Source: Tolypeutes matacus (taxonomy: Eukaryota > Chordata > Mammalia > Cingulata > Chlamyphoridae). Taken from it: DNA of 64,000 nt. Positions within the stretch are counted from its first letter, which is position 1; each line of letters starts with the position of its first letter. The translations under genes and the position numbers were made by a program. The stretch spans positions 15,326,282 through 15,390,281 of the forward strand of contig JAKSZT010053764.1 in assembly GCA_026826555.1 (NCBI GenBank), in the 5' to 3' direction. The notes under the pieces were generated by a model. The model was not told the DNA's origin. It saw only the letters and a list, made by a program, of their open reading frames with translations, and searched no databases. Positions 31,256 to 46,075 of the stretch are shown in pieces.

Positions 31256-33974
31256 ACATCTCTGATTATATCCTAAGGTTAGAGTCTTAGAAGAGAAATT
31301 ATCAGGTCAGAGGATATGGATGCATTTAATCTCTTGACACCTATGGCCTCATTTACCCCCAGAGTCTCTGTACCAGTTACCGTATACTAAAAGCATGTGA
31401 GTGTGTCTATCGCATCAAGGTCTGGAGGGGACTAGGTACCAGACTGAAAAATAACAAAAACACAAAATATCTTTGCCAATGTGGTGGGTGAAAATGATAG
31501 TTTTAATTTATAAGATTTAGGGTTTTTTTCCCTAATAGTTCATTTTTTATATCTACAACTTTCTTATGATTAACTTTATTTTTTTTTTTAACAACTTCAT
31601 TGAGATAGAATTCACAAGCCATATAATTTACCCATTTGCAGTGTACATTTCAGTGTTTCTTAGTATGTTCACAGTTTTGTATGCAAAGTTTAGTTTTTTA
31701 AAGAAAAGGAGAAATGTGATTTGGACTCAGTAGGAGAATACCGATCTCCAAGGGAGAGAAAGAGGATAAGGAGAGTGATTGGGCCATTGCATTTTGGGTA
31801 TATACCATGTGATTAGCATTTAAGCAGAGACTGCGCCGGTCCTGGGCGATTTGTAGCACAAAAAGAAAAAGATGGATAAAATTTCCATTTGTTTTGGCAT
31901 TTTACCCCAGAATTAAATAATTAATAGTATTTCTCATCCCAAGCAGAAATAGATGGGTGATTACAGACTTTATTACCCAATCCTAAAGTTCATAAAACCA
32001 AAAATTGTCTCATGTTTGGTCTGGTAAACACATTCATTATGCAATTTGAGGCTTAGTATTTTAGAGTCCAAAAAAAAGAATCACCACTGTACCTCCTGAC
32101 TATAAGATTGAGATCCATTTTAATCATATTTACCAGCTCTAAAGACGACTTTGGAACCACAGGTGACTATGAGGCAATAATTTTAATGAACTCCAGGCTT
32201 GTCTTTATGAACCATTTCTTTGAGAGATTTGAATACCAGCTAACTTGTTGAGGCTTATGGTTTTGTGAATTCACAGGCAAGAAGTAGAACAGGGGAAGAG
32301 CAGCAGTATTTATTCTGCTAGGATGAGGAAAGAAAGAGATTACTGTAGGTAAAATGATAAATTGAAGAATTAAAAAAAAAATTCACAGGCATCTTCTCTT
32401 GTGTGAGGCTAAGCACACTGTTTGATCCAAATGGGAATAAAGCACTTTGTCAGTTCCCTAGTATTTTAATTAGCTTTTAAGTTCTTATATCCCTATCCTT
32501 TTTTTTTTACCTTGGACAAACACAACTCTGCTTGGAAATTGCTGTCCCTGAAGAGGTTTCCCAGTGGCTCTTTCTTTATGGGCAGACATGGAATGGACCT
32601 CAGGGGCGGGGCACTCACATCCCAGGCCTGGGAGTGACCTTCCTGAGCCAGCACCCTCTCACCTGATTCTACTAATTGTGGCCCCTGGATTGTGACTGAA
32701 AAGCTTGGAGTAGCATTGGTTGCCCACCTAAGCCCTGTTGAGGAGTTAGCTAGTGATCTTCATTTGTTTCTGGGCAGCCACTCTGAGGATGCAGTATGAG
32801 TAAGGTCTTGTCTCTGCTTCTGGTCCAGTCTCTGCTTCCAAGGAGGGTTGAGAAACCTTATTTTTCTGTAGCATATTTGCAGTGTCATCTTCTATCTCAA
32901 TAAAGTTGTTAATGTGTGGGAATGAAATTCCAAGCATGGAACCAAACCACTTTTATTTTGCTTTTTCATCATTTTACCCCCTCCTCTCCTCTGTGCTCTT
33001 TGACTTGATCATTTCATACTCTCAGCTTAAGCTGAAATACCTACCAGTGAGAATTGGAACTTTCTCTGATCTCTTAGTTGATCAATTTATACAATTTCTA
33101 ATTTAGATTGAGTCATCATATGCATTGATGGTTTGTATAACTTTCTTCTTAAAAGCTGAAAACAAAGACAAGCATGTTGGTATCTGGCCTCAACAGCCAC
33201 CAAGTTTAAATTTCATCCCTTTCAGGGCTCAAGTAAAGAAAGAGATGCTAAAATTCCACTACAGTTTCAATTTGAAAGCATTAGAACATGAATGCAGAAA
33301 ATAACATCTGAACCTCATTTTCAAAATGTAGTTCTTTCCAGACCACTTGACTGCGGTGTGGGCCTCTGCAGATGAAGTCTTGGTATTAGCAGAGCTGGGT
33401 TGGGCTTGGCCTTGCAGCTATTAATGAAGTTCTGCTTGGGAGACTTTCCTGGGCAGCCAGCAAGAGCAACGCCTCCTCCACCAGCCGGGCCTCCTATCTC
33501 CCTCATTTCCTCCCGTCCTCAGAACAGTGAACTTCTTAGCCTTCTTCCTCCTGTACTTGTCACTGTGCTCAGGGTGGCAGCCAGTAGCTCAGAGAAGAAA
33601 GGGCAAAGATTGAGGCTGGGCTCCCTGACCTGGGGAACAGAGCAAGGCACTTAGGAGCCTGGATGTAATAGTCAGTGAAGACTTAATTCCACCTCATTCC
33701 ACCTTAATTCATGATTCCACCTCTCCTCCCTGCCCCGCAACTGAACATTCCAGCTATTCACTCCTTTTTAGGCACTTTTTTTCCCTTTAGGTTACCTACC
33801 TATGAATAAAACTTTTGACTTTTTAAAAAACTTTATATAATAAACTATTTGTTAAAGTTAATTTAAGCATTTATATATTCCACAAAAATACTGAAATTTA
33901 ACTACCATGTTTCTACTATGAACTTCCAATTTTCTTTCCATAAGATCTTCAGAGACATATTTTAGTGCACTTTT

Positions 33975-34420
33975 AAAAAATTGTGTAAATGTATATATAA
34001 CATAAAATTTGCCATTTTAACCATTTTTGAGGCTTCAACTCAGTGGCAGTAATTACATTTACAATGTTGTGCTACCATCACCACCATCCATTACCAAAAC
34101 TTTTTCTTCACCCCAAACAGAAACAATGACTCGCTTTCCCCTCCCCCCATAACCTGTAATTTACCGTCTGTCTCTATGAATTTGCTTATTCTAGTATTTC
34201 ATATAAGCAAGATCATACAATATTTGTCCTTTTGTGTTGGGGTTTTTTTCATTCAACATGGTGTCTTCAAGGTTCATCATGTTGTAGCATGTATCAGAAC
34301 TTCATTTCTTTTTATGGCTGAATAATGTCCCATTCATCCCATTGTTTATCCATTCATCTGTTGATGGACACTTGAGTTTCTTCCACATTTTGGCTATTGT
34401 GAATAATGCTGCTATTATTA
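33975..34420 (+). mobile_element. Old L1 3'-end fragment
   Basis: The text tatataacataaaatttgcc...acaatgttgtgctaccatca...gaataatgctgctat parallels the fragment at 24340. Similar but shorter text is at 31580-31690. Confidence 0.6.
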
Positions 34421-35675
34421 TTATTTTTTTAGCCCAAACACTTTGGTTGTACCTTTATTTTTCACCTTAAATATTTATACATTCATTTTTCTATAGTTAT
34501 TGCTGGTTGTGTGTGCACACATGCATTTTATATTTTTTAAAGCAAGTTGTAGGTTTACAGAAAAATCAGAAACAATTTTCTCCTTTTGAATAACATGCCT
34601 TCAAATTTTATTCTCCAACATTAGAAAGCATGTTTTGAAAATAGGTGGTGATATTATGTTTCAAGTTCCAGCTTCTTGTCCTTTTATTTTCAAACAAAAC
34701 CAATCCTTTCATATTTATTCATTACGCAAGAAGCAGTAGTTCACAGTCTATTTTCAAACCTACTCTTCTTCATAAGCTCGAGAAGTTGTGTTTACTCTGC
34801 TTATGTATAAGTGAACTATTTGCTGTTTCCTGAGGGTCAGGAAAGCTCCTTAAGAAGTACCTTATTGCCTCATGAATGGGTGCTTTCCTTGCAGGGACTT
34901 CATTAGTAGTGTGGACCTTAGAGTTCAGAAGCCCCCAGGAACATTGTCCTATTTATGAAAATGCTGGCTTGCTTGATGGTTTATTCATGGTGATGGATCT
35001 GTGGTCAACAGCTCTGGCTGGGGAGAAGGCCGTCTAGAACTAGCAAGGCAGTCTGTTGACAAACTAGAACAAAGCAAGATGGCCCACTCTTTACCCATTA
35101 ACTCCTTACCACCTGTTGAGTAACAATTGAAGGCTCTTGTTCCTAGTTCTCAGTCTGTAGCTGGAAATGTCCAAAGCTCCTTTGAAGAATCACAGGATTC
35201 TGTGTGTATCGTAGGGATATATGTTTAATATATATTTTTACAAACAAATCCCAGAAGAAACACTTATTTGATATTGGTGGCAAAGTTGCTGAAACGGGTG
35301 TCAGTGGATCTTTAGCTCGAAAATTAATTTTGTGTGAAAGGATCAGGGCTGTGATAACATGTTGCAAGTAGATTTTAGGTTCTCAGAGTAGAACTTATGA
35401 TGAATGTTCAAGTAGCACCTGGGCACTGAAGTCTCAGTTCCCAGATCACGAGTGGGTGGTGGACTGAGGATCAGACACATTGGTCCAACCCGTTAGAATT
35501 TTTATTTTTATTTGTAATAAGAGCAGATGAAGTCTTTATTGCTAACTGTAAATTTACCAAGTGCTTATGTCTTCTCCATCCTCACTGATAAGCATAGAAA
35601 GCTGAACTATTTCATTTGCACAGGTGAAATAATAAGCTGGTGCTAATCATGACATGAAAAAACTTTCTTGAACAG

Positions 35676-35771
35676 GTTATGTGGCTCATGAATTTATTTT
35701 GGACTTAAGACCCTTCAAAAAGTCTGCAAATATTGAGGCTGTGGATGTTGCTAAGAGGCTCCAGGATTATG
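35676..35771 (+). CDS. GLDC: GLDC exon 22
   Basis: Two bases finish a glycine codon. Then 31 codons read [20 protein letters not shown] and [11 protein letters not shown], and one base begins the next glycine. The acceptor ends in ttgaacag and the donor is gtgagt. This is part of the C-terminal alpha/beta subdomain; [10 protein letters not shown] and [10 protein letters not shown] are typical. Confidence 0.96.
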
Positions 35772-37049
35772 GTGAGTGGCCTCATGGGCGTGATCCCTTT
35801 TAGGAGGACTTGGCCTTCTGAGACCAGCAGCTCCCAGGGCTTCATGCAGCTGCCTATGCTGGGTCCTTTGGGGAAGAACCACTTCCTCAAAGCACAAACT
35901 GAAAGTGGAGGCACCATAGTAAACTGATCTGCAGGATAAATGGGGAGCCTGGGGCTCTTGGCAACCTTGTGAATCCTGGGGTAAAAGCTTTCCATTTCAA
36001 TGATCTCTATTGCATTGATTCTGCCCTTCAAAAGACATTCCAATATACATCTGGAATCCATCAGCAGGGAAGAAAAAAGTCTTTTACAGTTAACAAAATT
36101 AAAAATCCCAAAGAAAGTGATTGCTGCTCCTTCCCCATGTTTCTGGTAAATTCTTACTCCATCCCCCTTTTGGTAAACAGAAAGGTCTGTGAAAAGTTAC
36201 ATGGATGTAATGTTGATGCAAGTGAAGCAAGTCATTTGAGTTTTATAATGACCCAGTCACGGTGTTCCTGTTTCAGCTGCATCTAGAGATGATGAAATAG
36301 GCATTTGTTGTTTGCACAGAGTTAGGAGGATTTTGAAAGACATGGGCCCTTTATCTGTGTAATAGTGGGTCTTCATTTAGCACAGGCCTTATTAAAATGC
36401 ATTTTTATTGATATTGATAATAACATCAAGGACCCTTCAACTCTCAGAAAGGCTTAAGTTGTGGAGAATTTTGCCAATTCAGATAGGAGTCCTATCTGAA
36501 TTCTAATGACTTATTTTAATGAGGAAGGTGAAATTTTAAATTAATATTTTTACTACTACATCATAACAAGAGTCCCGTGTGTGTGACTTCACTCCTTTCT
36601 TGAATTCATGATCTTATTATGCAAAGTTACACTGATATAATAAATGGAAAACCAGTGAAAGGCTTCATTCATGAAATTAGCACTCACCTCCTCAAAAAAC
36701 ACCTGGCAGTTCCTGTAACCCAACTGTAGAACTCCTTTCTTCTGACTCAACCTCTAGCCTCCCAGCTAGTGGCTGAGTGACTGCCGATAAAGGGTAAGAC
36801 TTTCACTTCTTGGATGCACTGTCTACATCACTTCTCTGACCACAGCAGCATTTGCTAGGAGGGAGGTAGTAATTGAAGTTACCACCTGCTCCAGTGTTTT
36901 CAAGTCATATTGTCTCCCTCCACTTGCCCAAAGCCCAGAATCATCCAGGTGCCTGGCACTAGTAGGTACTCAGCACATAAGTGAGAGAACAAATGAATGA
37001 AAGAATGAATGAATAGCAAAGTAACAAAACAACAATACTGGTTTTCTAG

Positions 37050-37365
37050 GTCTTAACTATACCCGCTGAATCAGAATTTCCAGGAGAGAGACCCAGTACA
37101 TTTCACTAGCATTGCTGGATGACTCTTATCAGGCAGGTTTGGGGCACAACGCCTTAGGACAGAGGTGATGATCAGAATCATCTGGGGAGTTTTTTGCAAG
37201 AATATTACAATACTGCTGTAATGGGGGGCTGATGTGGCTCAGATGGTTGGGCATCCGTCTCCCATATGGAGGGACCTGGGTTTGATCCCCGGGACCTCCT
37301 GGTAAAAAAATAAAAATAAAAAAATACTGCTGTAACATTGGGATTTGGGAACCATTGCACTCTTG
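37050..37365 (-). mobile_element. MER5A-like copy split by a SINE
   Basis: The left piece includes ctgaatcagaatttccagga and atgatcagaatcatctgggg. The right piece includes gggatttgggaaccattgca. The SINE at 37222-37322 lies between them with a 13-base duplication. Confidence 0.55.
37222..37322 (+). mobile_element. tRNA-Ala-type SINE, monomer
   Basis: The head gggctgatgtggctcagatg is followed by an A-rich tail. It is flanked by aatactgctgtaa at 37209-37221 and 37323-37335. Confidence 0.93.
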
Positions 37366-37679
37366 GGGGTAATTAGTAGAAGCTATCAATCTGAGAGCTG
37401 TTCTTCATCTTTTACAGTTTTACAAAAAATGGTTTGAGAAATGGGAAGAAATTGTTTTTGGCTTGTGTCCAGGAAATCTTTCTTGATCCGAGTGTCTTGT
37501 CTATTCATTTACGTGTGAAAACTTTTCAGAAACATAGAAACACCTTCAGCCTGTGTTCAATATTCAAGGCCAAGGTTTTCCACATACTGGTCAGGCCTCA
37601 GTTTCCTCATCTGTAAAACAGGGACTGTAAGACTTACCTCAGGCTCCTTAATGCTTGTTCCCTCTTACTTAACTTTTGA

Positions 37680-38060
37680 TAGGTTATAATTTTTAAAATT
37701 TCTCTTAATTGCAAGTAATACATGATCATTATATAAAGAGTCTACAAAATAAGCGAAATGAAATAAAAATCCCAGCCACGTTTTTCTGGTGATAATTCCC
37801 ATTAACATGTTAGTATATATTCATCAATATATGTATATAAATACTGTATCATTTTTTAATCAGAATGGGATATCATTACTTTCTTAATATTTTTGAATTT
37901 TTATCAAATATAAATTTACATCCTTTTGAACGACTGCATATTTTTGTATGGATGCCCTGTAATTTGCTTAACCAAGCTCCTATTGTTGGATATTGGGTTG
38001 TTTCCTAGCTTTTTCTATTCTAAACAGTGCTGGCATGAATGTCCAGATACATACATTTGT
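37680..38060 (+). mobile_element. LINE-derived 3' fragment
   Basis: Text such as gttggatattgggttgtttc and aaacagtgctggcatgaatg matches the same class of old LINE 3' region as at 30830. It lies in GLDC intron 22 just before exon 23. Confidence 0.5.
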
Positions 38061-38147
38061 AAATTTACCCAATGATTTCTTTGGGATAAATTATAAGATA
38101 GGGAGAGGCTTTTTGTCAAATTGGGTAGGCCAAAGACATTGATGTAA

Positions 38148-39746
<1,599 letters not shown>

Positions 39747-39762
39747 ATATATATATATATTC
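39747..39762. repeat. (TA)n microsatellite, short
   Basis: About eight AT units in GLDC intron 23, shortly before the SINE at 39807. Confidence 0.85.
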
Positions 39763-39806
39763 CTGTTTTAAAGTAAATTAACTAAGACGTTTTAAAGTGC
39801 ATTAAA

Positions 39807-39884
39807 GGGGGACGGATGTGGCTCAAATGGTTGGGCGTCCGTCTCCCATATGGAGAGACCCGGGTTCGATAGCCGGGACCTCCC

Positions 39885-39917
<33 letters not shown>
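39807..39917 (+). mobile_element. tRNA-Ala-type SINE with long A-tail
   Basis: The head ggggacggatgtggctcaaa and B box gggttcgat are followed by about 28 A residues. The flanks aaagtgcattaaa and aaagtgtattaaa differ at one base. It looks like a fairly recent insertion. Confidence 0.92.
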
Positions 39918-39922
<5 letters not shown>

Positions 39923-40409
39923 GTATTAAAAAGTGCTTTAAGTATTTCAGTAAATCTGCTAGTACAAAAAAAAAAAAGGCAATAGACATCACAAAGAACA
40001 TGGTAAGTTACAGAAGTATGTGGAAAATAATACTCACAGGATGATATAGCTTTAAAAATTTGCCAAAATGTGCTATTACTGTTTATTAATACATACACAT
40101 GTAGTAATAGTATAAACTATGATGGGAATGGATAGTGCTTATCACTGGGCATGAAGGCAAGCATGGGGCTGGAGAGGATAGACAGTTTCACCTGTTCCTG
40201 TAATGTTATTATTTTTTTAAAATTGAAGCAAATATGACAAAATATTATGTTGGGTGATGGATATGGTTATTATATTATTACTATCATTCTCTGATATTTG
40301 AAATATTTCACAATAAAAAACTTCCTAACAAAATCAATGCCTATCCCCCAAGTTGAAGCAAAACAACAGCCCTGTCTCCATGGGCTTCCATCAGAAGCTT
40401 AGTAGTTGA

Positions 40410-40607
<198 letters not shown>

Positions 40608-40928
40608 TGAGGGTGCACTGTGAACCCAGAGGGGTTCTGACTCTTATAGTCAGTCACCTTATGGTAAGCAGATGTGGGCACCTTATGAAATGTGACCACG
40701 GTGAGGGACGGAGAGCAAAGGAATTGGCTTCCAGAGCTCTCAGCAATGAGCAAAGTGGAGGAAGAATGAACAGGAGTTCCTGTCAAGTGGATGAGTGTTT
40801 CCTACCTATCTCCAACAGGGAGATGCCCCCAAATGCAGTCTTTCTTTCCTTTTTGATGCTTGTATGAAGGAGAAGGTACTCTGCAGCTCTTTGGCTGGGA
40901 CAGGGATTGAGGTCAAAAGGTATCTTAG

Positions 40929-41159
<231 letters not shown>

Positions 41160-41720
41160 TCTTCTCTCCCTTAATTCAAGTGACTGGTTTGATTTGTCTC
41201 TCCCAAGCATTTGATAAGCAAGAAGTGTTTCATCTCCCACCCCAGACTCAAATAAGGGTTTTATATACTGTGTATATTTTTGTAATCTCTGCCAAGGTAA
41301 AAATGTAAATACAAATAGTATAGTGAGTGAAAGCTGATCATTGGAAGACTGTTTTGCTTTGGTGCGTCTGCTTCCACATATAACAGTTGATGTCAAGTTG
41401 CCTTGATTGGGAGCCATTTAGCTTTTTCCACAGAAAAACTTGGATGTGCTAAAACTTTTTAATTTTCAATGCAGCAAGTTTGCAGATGTTATAACAGCTA
41501 GACGGGAGACTCAATAGACCTACTTCTGTTCCAAATAAGTCCTTGTGGACTGTGCCATCTGTGGGAAATCCCAGGGCAAATGTTTACATTTTGTATACAC
41601 TGAAGAAATCTTTTTCCTCCAACTAATTTGCCTCATCTGTAACAGCATTTTTGATCGTTTTTCTTTAGATCTGTATTTTTTTATTGTATTAGTAGTCTAA
41701 TAAAAGCATTTCAATTTGAA
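41160..41720 (+). other. GLDC: GLDC 3'UTR
   Basis: About 560 bases lie between the stop codon and the predicted cleavage site. The stretch is free of SINE or LINE insertions, which fits functional transcribed sequence. The exact cleavage base is inferred from the poly(A) signal. Confidence 0.85.
41699..41704 (+). terminator. GLDC: GLDC poly(A) signal AATAAA
   Basis: The signal AATAAA lies about 540 bases after the GLDC stop codon. GT-rich and T-rich sequence sits just upstream and around it, and cleavage is expected 15-25 bases downstream. Confidence 0.85.
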
Positions 41721-42175
41721 AGATGCCTTCCTCTTGATCCATTTTCCAACCTTACCCCCATGTGCCCTTGCTATTTGGTTCCCTGGGTTCAGAGGGAACT
41801 GAAGAGTAATGAGCCATTAACAGTTTTGCCTTGGACTGGCTCTAAAGAAACAGTTTGTATGTCTTGGTCAGCAGTGAATGCCACTTCGGCCCTTTTTATT
41901 AGAATTGTATTTGGCTACATGTAACTAAAATCCAACTATAGGAGTTTAATCAAATGTTTTTTTTTTTTTTTTTTCTCATTTAATAAGTCCAGAGGTAATA
42001 AGCCAAGGTCTGGTGCTTCTTCTGTCTTCCTTTGCATGTGGGTTCTCACCTTCATGGTCACAACATGGCTGCTGCATATCCAGATACCACATACCCATTC
42101 TAGATGGAAAAAAGGGGAAAGAGCAAAAGACAATAGGTAGATTCCATGCAAATCTGTTTCTTTTGAAATGCTTAC

Positions 42176-42854
42176 TGTGGCAGTTTGAGATTATTGTATG
42201 AATCTCAAAGAGAGAAAGATTGTTTATAAACTAAGCTGTCTCTCTGTGTGTAATACCCTTTGATTGCATTAAATTCAGGGAATTTTAATTAGCTTATTTG
42301 ATAAGATTGCTTTGGGCTTTTCCACTACTTCAGTGGGCGTGCCTCACGTTGAGTCCCCGCCCCCTTGCTGGGTCACACAGGCAGGAAGAGAGATCTCTTG
42401 TCATTTTTGATCCTGCCATGTGACAGAAAGGAGAAGGTGCAAACAGCTGAGGCCCTGGGGAGAGAGGAGCCATTTGCCTGATAGCTTACAGCTGAATTTG
42501 GGAAGAGCGTGGAACAGCTGAGACTGATATAGGAGGCCCAAAGAGATAAGCCCTATGCCAGGAGAGAGAGGACTACAGGCTCACTTAAGCATGGAGCCTC
42601 AAGAGGTTGGGCCAAGGGAGCTCAAGAGGAAAGGTTGAGCCTGGAAGGGAAGACTAAAACCAGGGCAGAGATTGGTGTCCCTCTTGCTTCAACAAGTGGC
42701 AGCTGAATATGTGAGACAGTACCTCTTATGGTGCCTTGAATTGGACTTTCCATGGCTTTGGAACTGTAAGCTTTTAGTCAAAATAATCCCCATTTATAAA
42801 CGCTAACGCATTTTCTGGTACTTGGCATTGGCACCCCTTTGGCAAACCAATACA
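42176..42854 (+). mobile_element. Solo LTR, related family member
   Basis: This is a 679-base element beginning TGTGGCAGTTTGAGATTA and ending GGCAAACCAATACA. It is flanked by cttac (42171-42175) and ctcac (42855-42859), a 4/5 match. The ends are shared with the elements at 3717 and 16321, but the interior is diverged and longer. It lies just downstream of the GLDC 3' end. Confidence 0.8.
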
Positions 42855-43486
42855 CTCACCTACAGGCAAGTTACCCAGTGACTTCTGCTTACTGGTCAGA
42901 TTGTTTCAAATTGCCACTCCTAGTTGGGAGGTCTTTTACTTGGGCATATTATTGCCCCAAAGAAAATCAGAGTTTTGTTAATTAAATAAAAGGAGAAGAA
43001 TGAGTTTCAGATAAGCAACTAACATGGTTGCTAAAATAACTTTACCTCAGAAATAGCAAGTGCTTCAGTGTGCTGTTGTTCTTACCTGGTATTATTTGAG
43101 CTTGCCAAACCCTGACTACTTGGTTCCTTGCGTGGCGGCTTACTCAAGCTAGGTGATCTGGACAAAAGGTCTGAGTGTCCTATTCAATTCTCTGCAAGCA
43201 GTCTCCTTATTCTCACACTCAAAAATATTTATTTCAGCTGAACAAAGCAGCAGAGAAGTGATGGGACTAATGGTCCCTTTTTAACAATTGAGTACTTCTT
43301 GGTTGTCAGGCAGTATTCTAAATGTTTAAAAAACATATTTGAGCCTGAAAACCGTTCCCTTTTACAATTGAGGGAAAGGACATGGAACAGATGCCTCAGT
43401 TCACACGTATGGTAAGAGGGAGAGCCAGAATTTGAACCCAACCTGAAGGGTTCTGGTGCCTGCCTGCCAAAACAGTATACCACACA

Positions 43487-43940
43487 GTCTTCATGGGTTT
43501 GAAGCTGTATGTACCTCAGAAAAACATCTTAAATTTAATCCATTCCTGTGGATGCAAATCCATTGTAAGCAGGACCTTTTGATGAGGTTACTTCAGTTAA
43601 GGTATGTCCCACCTCAATCAGGATAGGTCTTAATACCATTACTAAAGGCTTTTATAAGAGAATGAAATTCAGACAGAGAAAGCCACGTAAGCAAGAAGCT
43701 GCAATCAATGGAACTTGGAAAAGAAGGGAGAGAACCAGCAGACACCACTACGTGCCTTGCCATGTGACAGAGGAGCTAAGGATCACCTGCAGACAGACTA
43801 CAGGAAGAAAGCATTGTCCTGATGATACCTTGATTTGAACATTTTTTCCGGTCTCAAAACGGAGCGAGTAAATTCCCATTGTTTAACCCAACCCATTTCA
43901 TGGTATTTGCTTTGAGCAGCCTAGGAAACTGAAATACCTG
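43487..43940 (+). mobile_element. Degraded LTR-like repeat
   Basis: The segment starts near catgggtttgaagctgtatg and ends ctaggaaactgaaatac. The layout resembles MaLR-type LTRs: a late catttcatggtatttg block followed by gcagcctaggaaactga. No clear target duplication was found, so both borders are approximate. Confidence 0.5.
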
Positions 43941-44086
43941 GTAACCATAAGCCTGGAGAGACTGCCCTTCCTGAGCAGGAAACCATACTCTCAATGTAGG
44001 GGAACCATCAGGGCATTGGAGTACCTCGTCTGAGGAAGGACAAGCATATGAAAAGAAATAATGAAGCAAACAGCAGTTCTTTCTTT

Positions 44087-44283
44087 TCTTTTCCTTTTTT
44101 TTTTTTTTTAAAGATTTTATTTATTTATTCATTTATCCCCCCCTTGCTACTTGTGCTCGCTGGGTCAGCTAACCACGCCGTGCGGGCGGGCTTGCCTTCA
44201 CCAGGAGGCCCCGGGAACTGAACCCGGGGCCTCCCATATGGTAAACGGGAGCCCTACTGATTGAGCCACAGCCGCTTCCCACC
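44087..44283 (-). mobile_element. tRNA-Ala-type SINE with long body
   Basis: T-run, tttatttatttattcattta tail complement, body, then the tRNA-like head complement ending gccacagccgcttccc. It is flanked by agttctttctt copies. Near-identical to 47055-47241 and to the complement of 50842-51033, so all three are young. Confidence 0.92.
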
Positions 44284-45653
44284 AGTTCTTTCTTTATCAA
44301 ACTATAAAGTGTTAGTGGTTGAGTGGCAGTTTTTTGTACCCAATATCCACAGCTGACTATCCATTGCTTGTGCCTAGAACATATCAGAGGCAAACAGGTG
44401 ATCCAGAGAGTTATTTGTCCTTCATTATTAATTAACACACTCATTTTATCACCCAATGCTTGCGTCAGTCTTTCCTACCTCTTCATTTTTGCCCATGTTG
44501 TATCCACTGCTTGGAACATTCTTTCCTGCCACTGTCGCTTTGCCAACTTCTGTTCATTCTTCAGGTCTTAGCATTTCCTTAAAATGGTCTTTCCCTCATC
44601 TCCATGCAAAGGGCTGTTATATTTCTGTCTTGATACTCAGTTTGTTTTTTCCTGCACTCTTAGCGCAATTTGCACTTATTTCATTTACACATTTTTTTTT
44701 TTTTTTTGTCTTTGCCTTACCAGGCTAAGTGACAGCAGAGACCGTGTCTGTCTTGTTCACTGTTAGATTCCCAGTCTCTAGGCCAGGGCCTTCCACATAG
44801 TAGGTGTTCAACAGATGACAAGAAATATGAGTTGAATGAACAAAGGATGTCAAAGAAGAACATTGCTACCAATGCCTGCTGTGACTGGTTCTATTAAAGC
44901 AATGTACAAAATACCAGGCCTTGGAGATGGGGCCTCTGAATGGGCTTTGTGTTAGAATGGGCCTTGGGAGCAGTTTTGAATACTAGGTCTGAGGTGTGTG
45001 CCCAATAATTCTATGAATTTAGACATATCCTCTGCCTCCACAGAACAGGGGAAGACCATGGCTGCTTGTTGGTAGAACAGCCCTCACCTCACAGCTAGGG
45101 TGCTAGAGGGCAGGGACCCCAGACCTGTTTGGAAACCCATGAACCCTATAAACATATAGATGGGCCTGTGACTAAACTGGTGCCTCTCCTCCAGATAAAG
45201 AACTTAGGTGCCACTTCTGGGGGCAAGAAGCCATCTCAGATAAGTAGTTCTGAAGCTGAAATGGTTTTGGTGGTTCATAGGGCTATGGGATAGAGCATTT
45301 TGGATTAGGCCTGTCATAAAAAGACTGACATGTTGGGAGCAGTGACACGGGAGGTGAACTGAGAGAGGGAGCCACACTGAGGATATACAGCTAGGAGACC
45401 ACCCTCTAGTTCCCCTCTTCCCCACCCTAGCTTCACCCACCCTTCTCTCAGTAGGAAAATAGAGTAAAGCCATTTTGCTTAGGTGGGGGGGCAGGAGGAA
45501 CAGAGGAGCTTAAATAAAAGCCCACTATTAAAAATATTATAAATGTAAGCCTTTAGTTGACATTGGCTAGAGTCAGGGATATTTCCTGGGGTAGTGGTTA
45601 TCAAAACTTAGTGTGCCTTAGATCATTAGGAGGCTTGTGAAAACATTACTGGG

Positions 45654-45910
45654 GGAGCAGATGTGGGTGGCTCAAGCAGTTGAGTGCCTGACTCCCACAT
45701 GGGAGGTCCAGGGTTCAGTTCCTGGTGCCTCCTAAAAAATAACAAGCAAAACAAATGAAAAAAATAAATAAAAACCAACTCGGGAGCTGATGTGGCTCAG
45801 TAGTTGTGTGCCGGCTTCCCACATGCAAGGTCTCAGGTTCAATCCCCGGCCCCCAGTACCTCAAGAACAAAACACAACGGAAAAACACCAAAACAACAAC
45901 AAAAAAACCC
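45654..45910 (+). mobile_element. Dimeric tRNA-Ala-type SINE
   Basis: Two modules (starting gagcagatgtgggtggctca and gggagctgatgtggctcagt) with an A-rich linker and tail, flanked by attactggg on both sides. Inserted in a MER5A copy. Confidence 0.9.
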
Positions 45911-45919
45911 ATTACTGGG

Positions 45920-45993
45920 CAGAGTGGGTGCAGCTCAGTGGTTAAATGCCTGCTTTGCATGTATGAGGTCCTGGGTTCAATCAATCACAGGGC
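45920..45993 (+). mobile_element. tRNA-type SINE without clear tail
   Basis: The text gtgggtgcagctcagtggtt...gggttcaatcaatcac has A- and B-box-like text. It is more tRNA-like at its head than its neighbour. It immediately follows the duplication of the dimer at 45654. Confidence 0.75.
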
Positions 45994-46075
45994 CCAGTCC
46001 CCAGAGTTTCTGATTCAGTAGGTCTGGGGCAGGATCAGAGAATTTGCATTTGTAACCAATTCAGGTATTGCCACC

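Larger units (their letters stand above)
45585..46075 (+). mobile_element. MER5A copy split by SINEs
   Basis: The left half (gtagtggttatcaaaactta...attactggg) ends at 45653. The right half (cccagtccccagagtttctg...tttgcatttgtaaccaattc) starts near 45995. Between them lie a SINE dimer and a third SINE. Confidence 0.75.

Noticed and set aside
43854..44069. 71-codon minus frame next to the LTR-like repeat
   Set aside because: Lies largely in repeat sequence and has no family resemblance.
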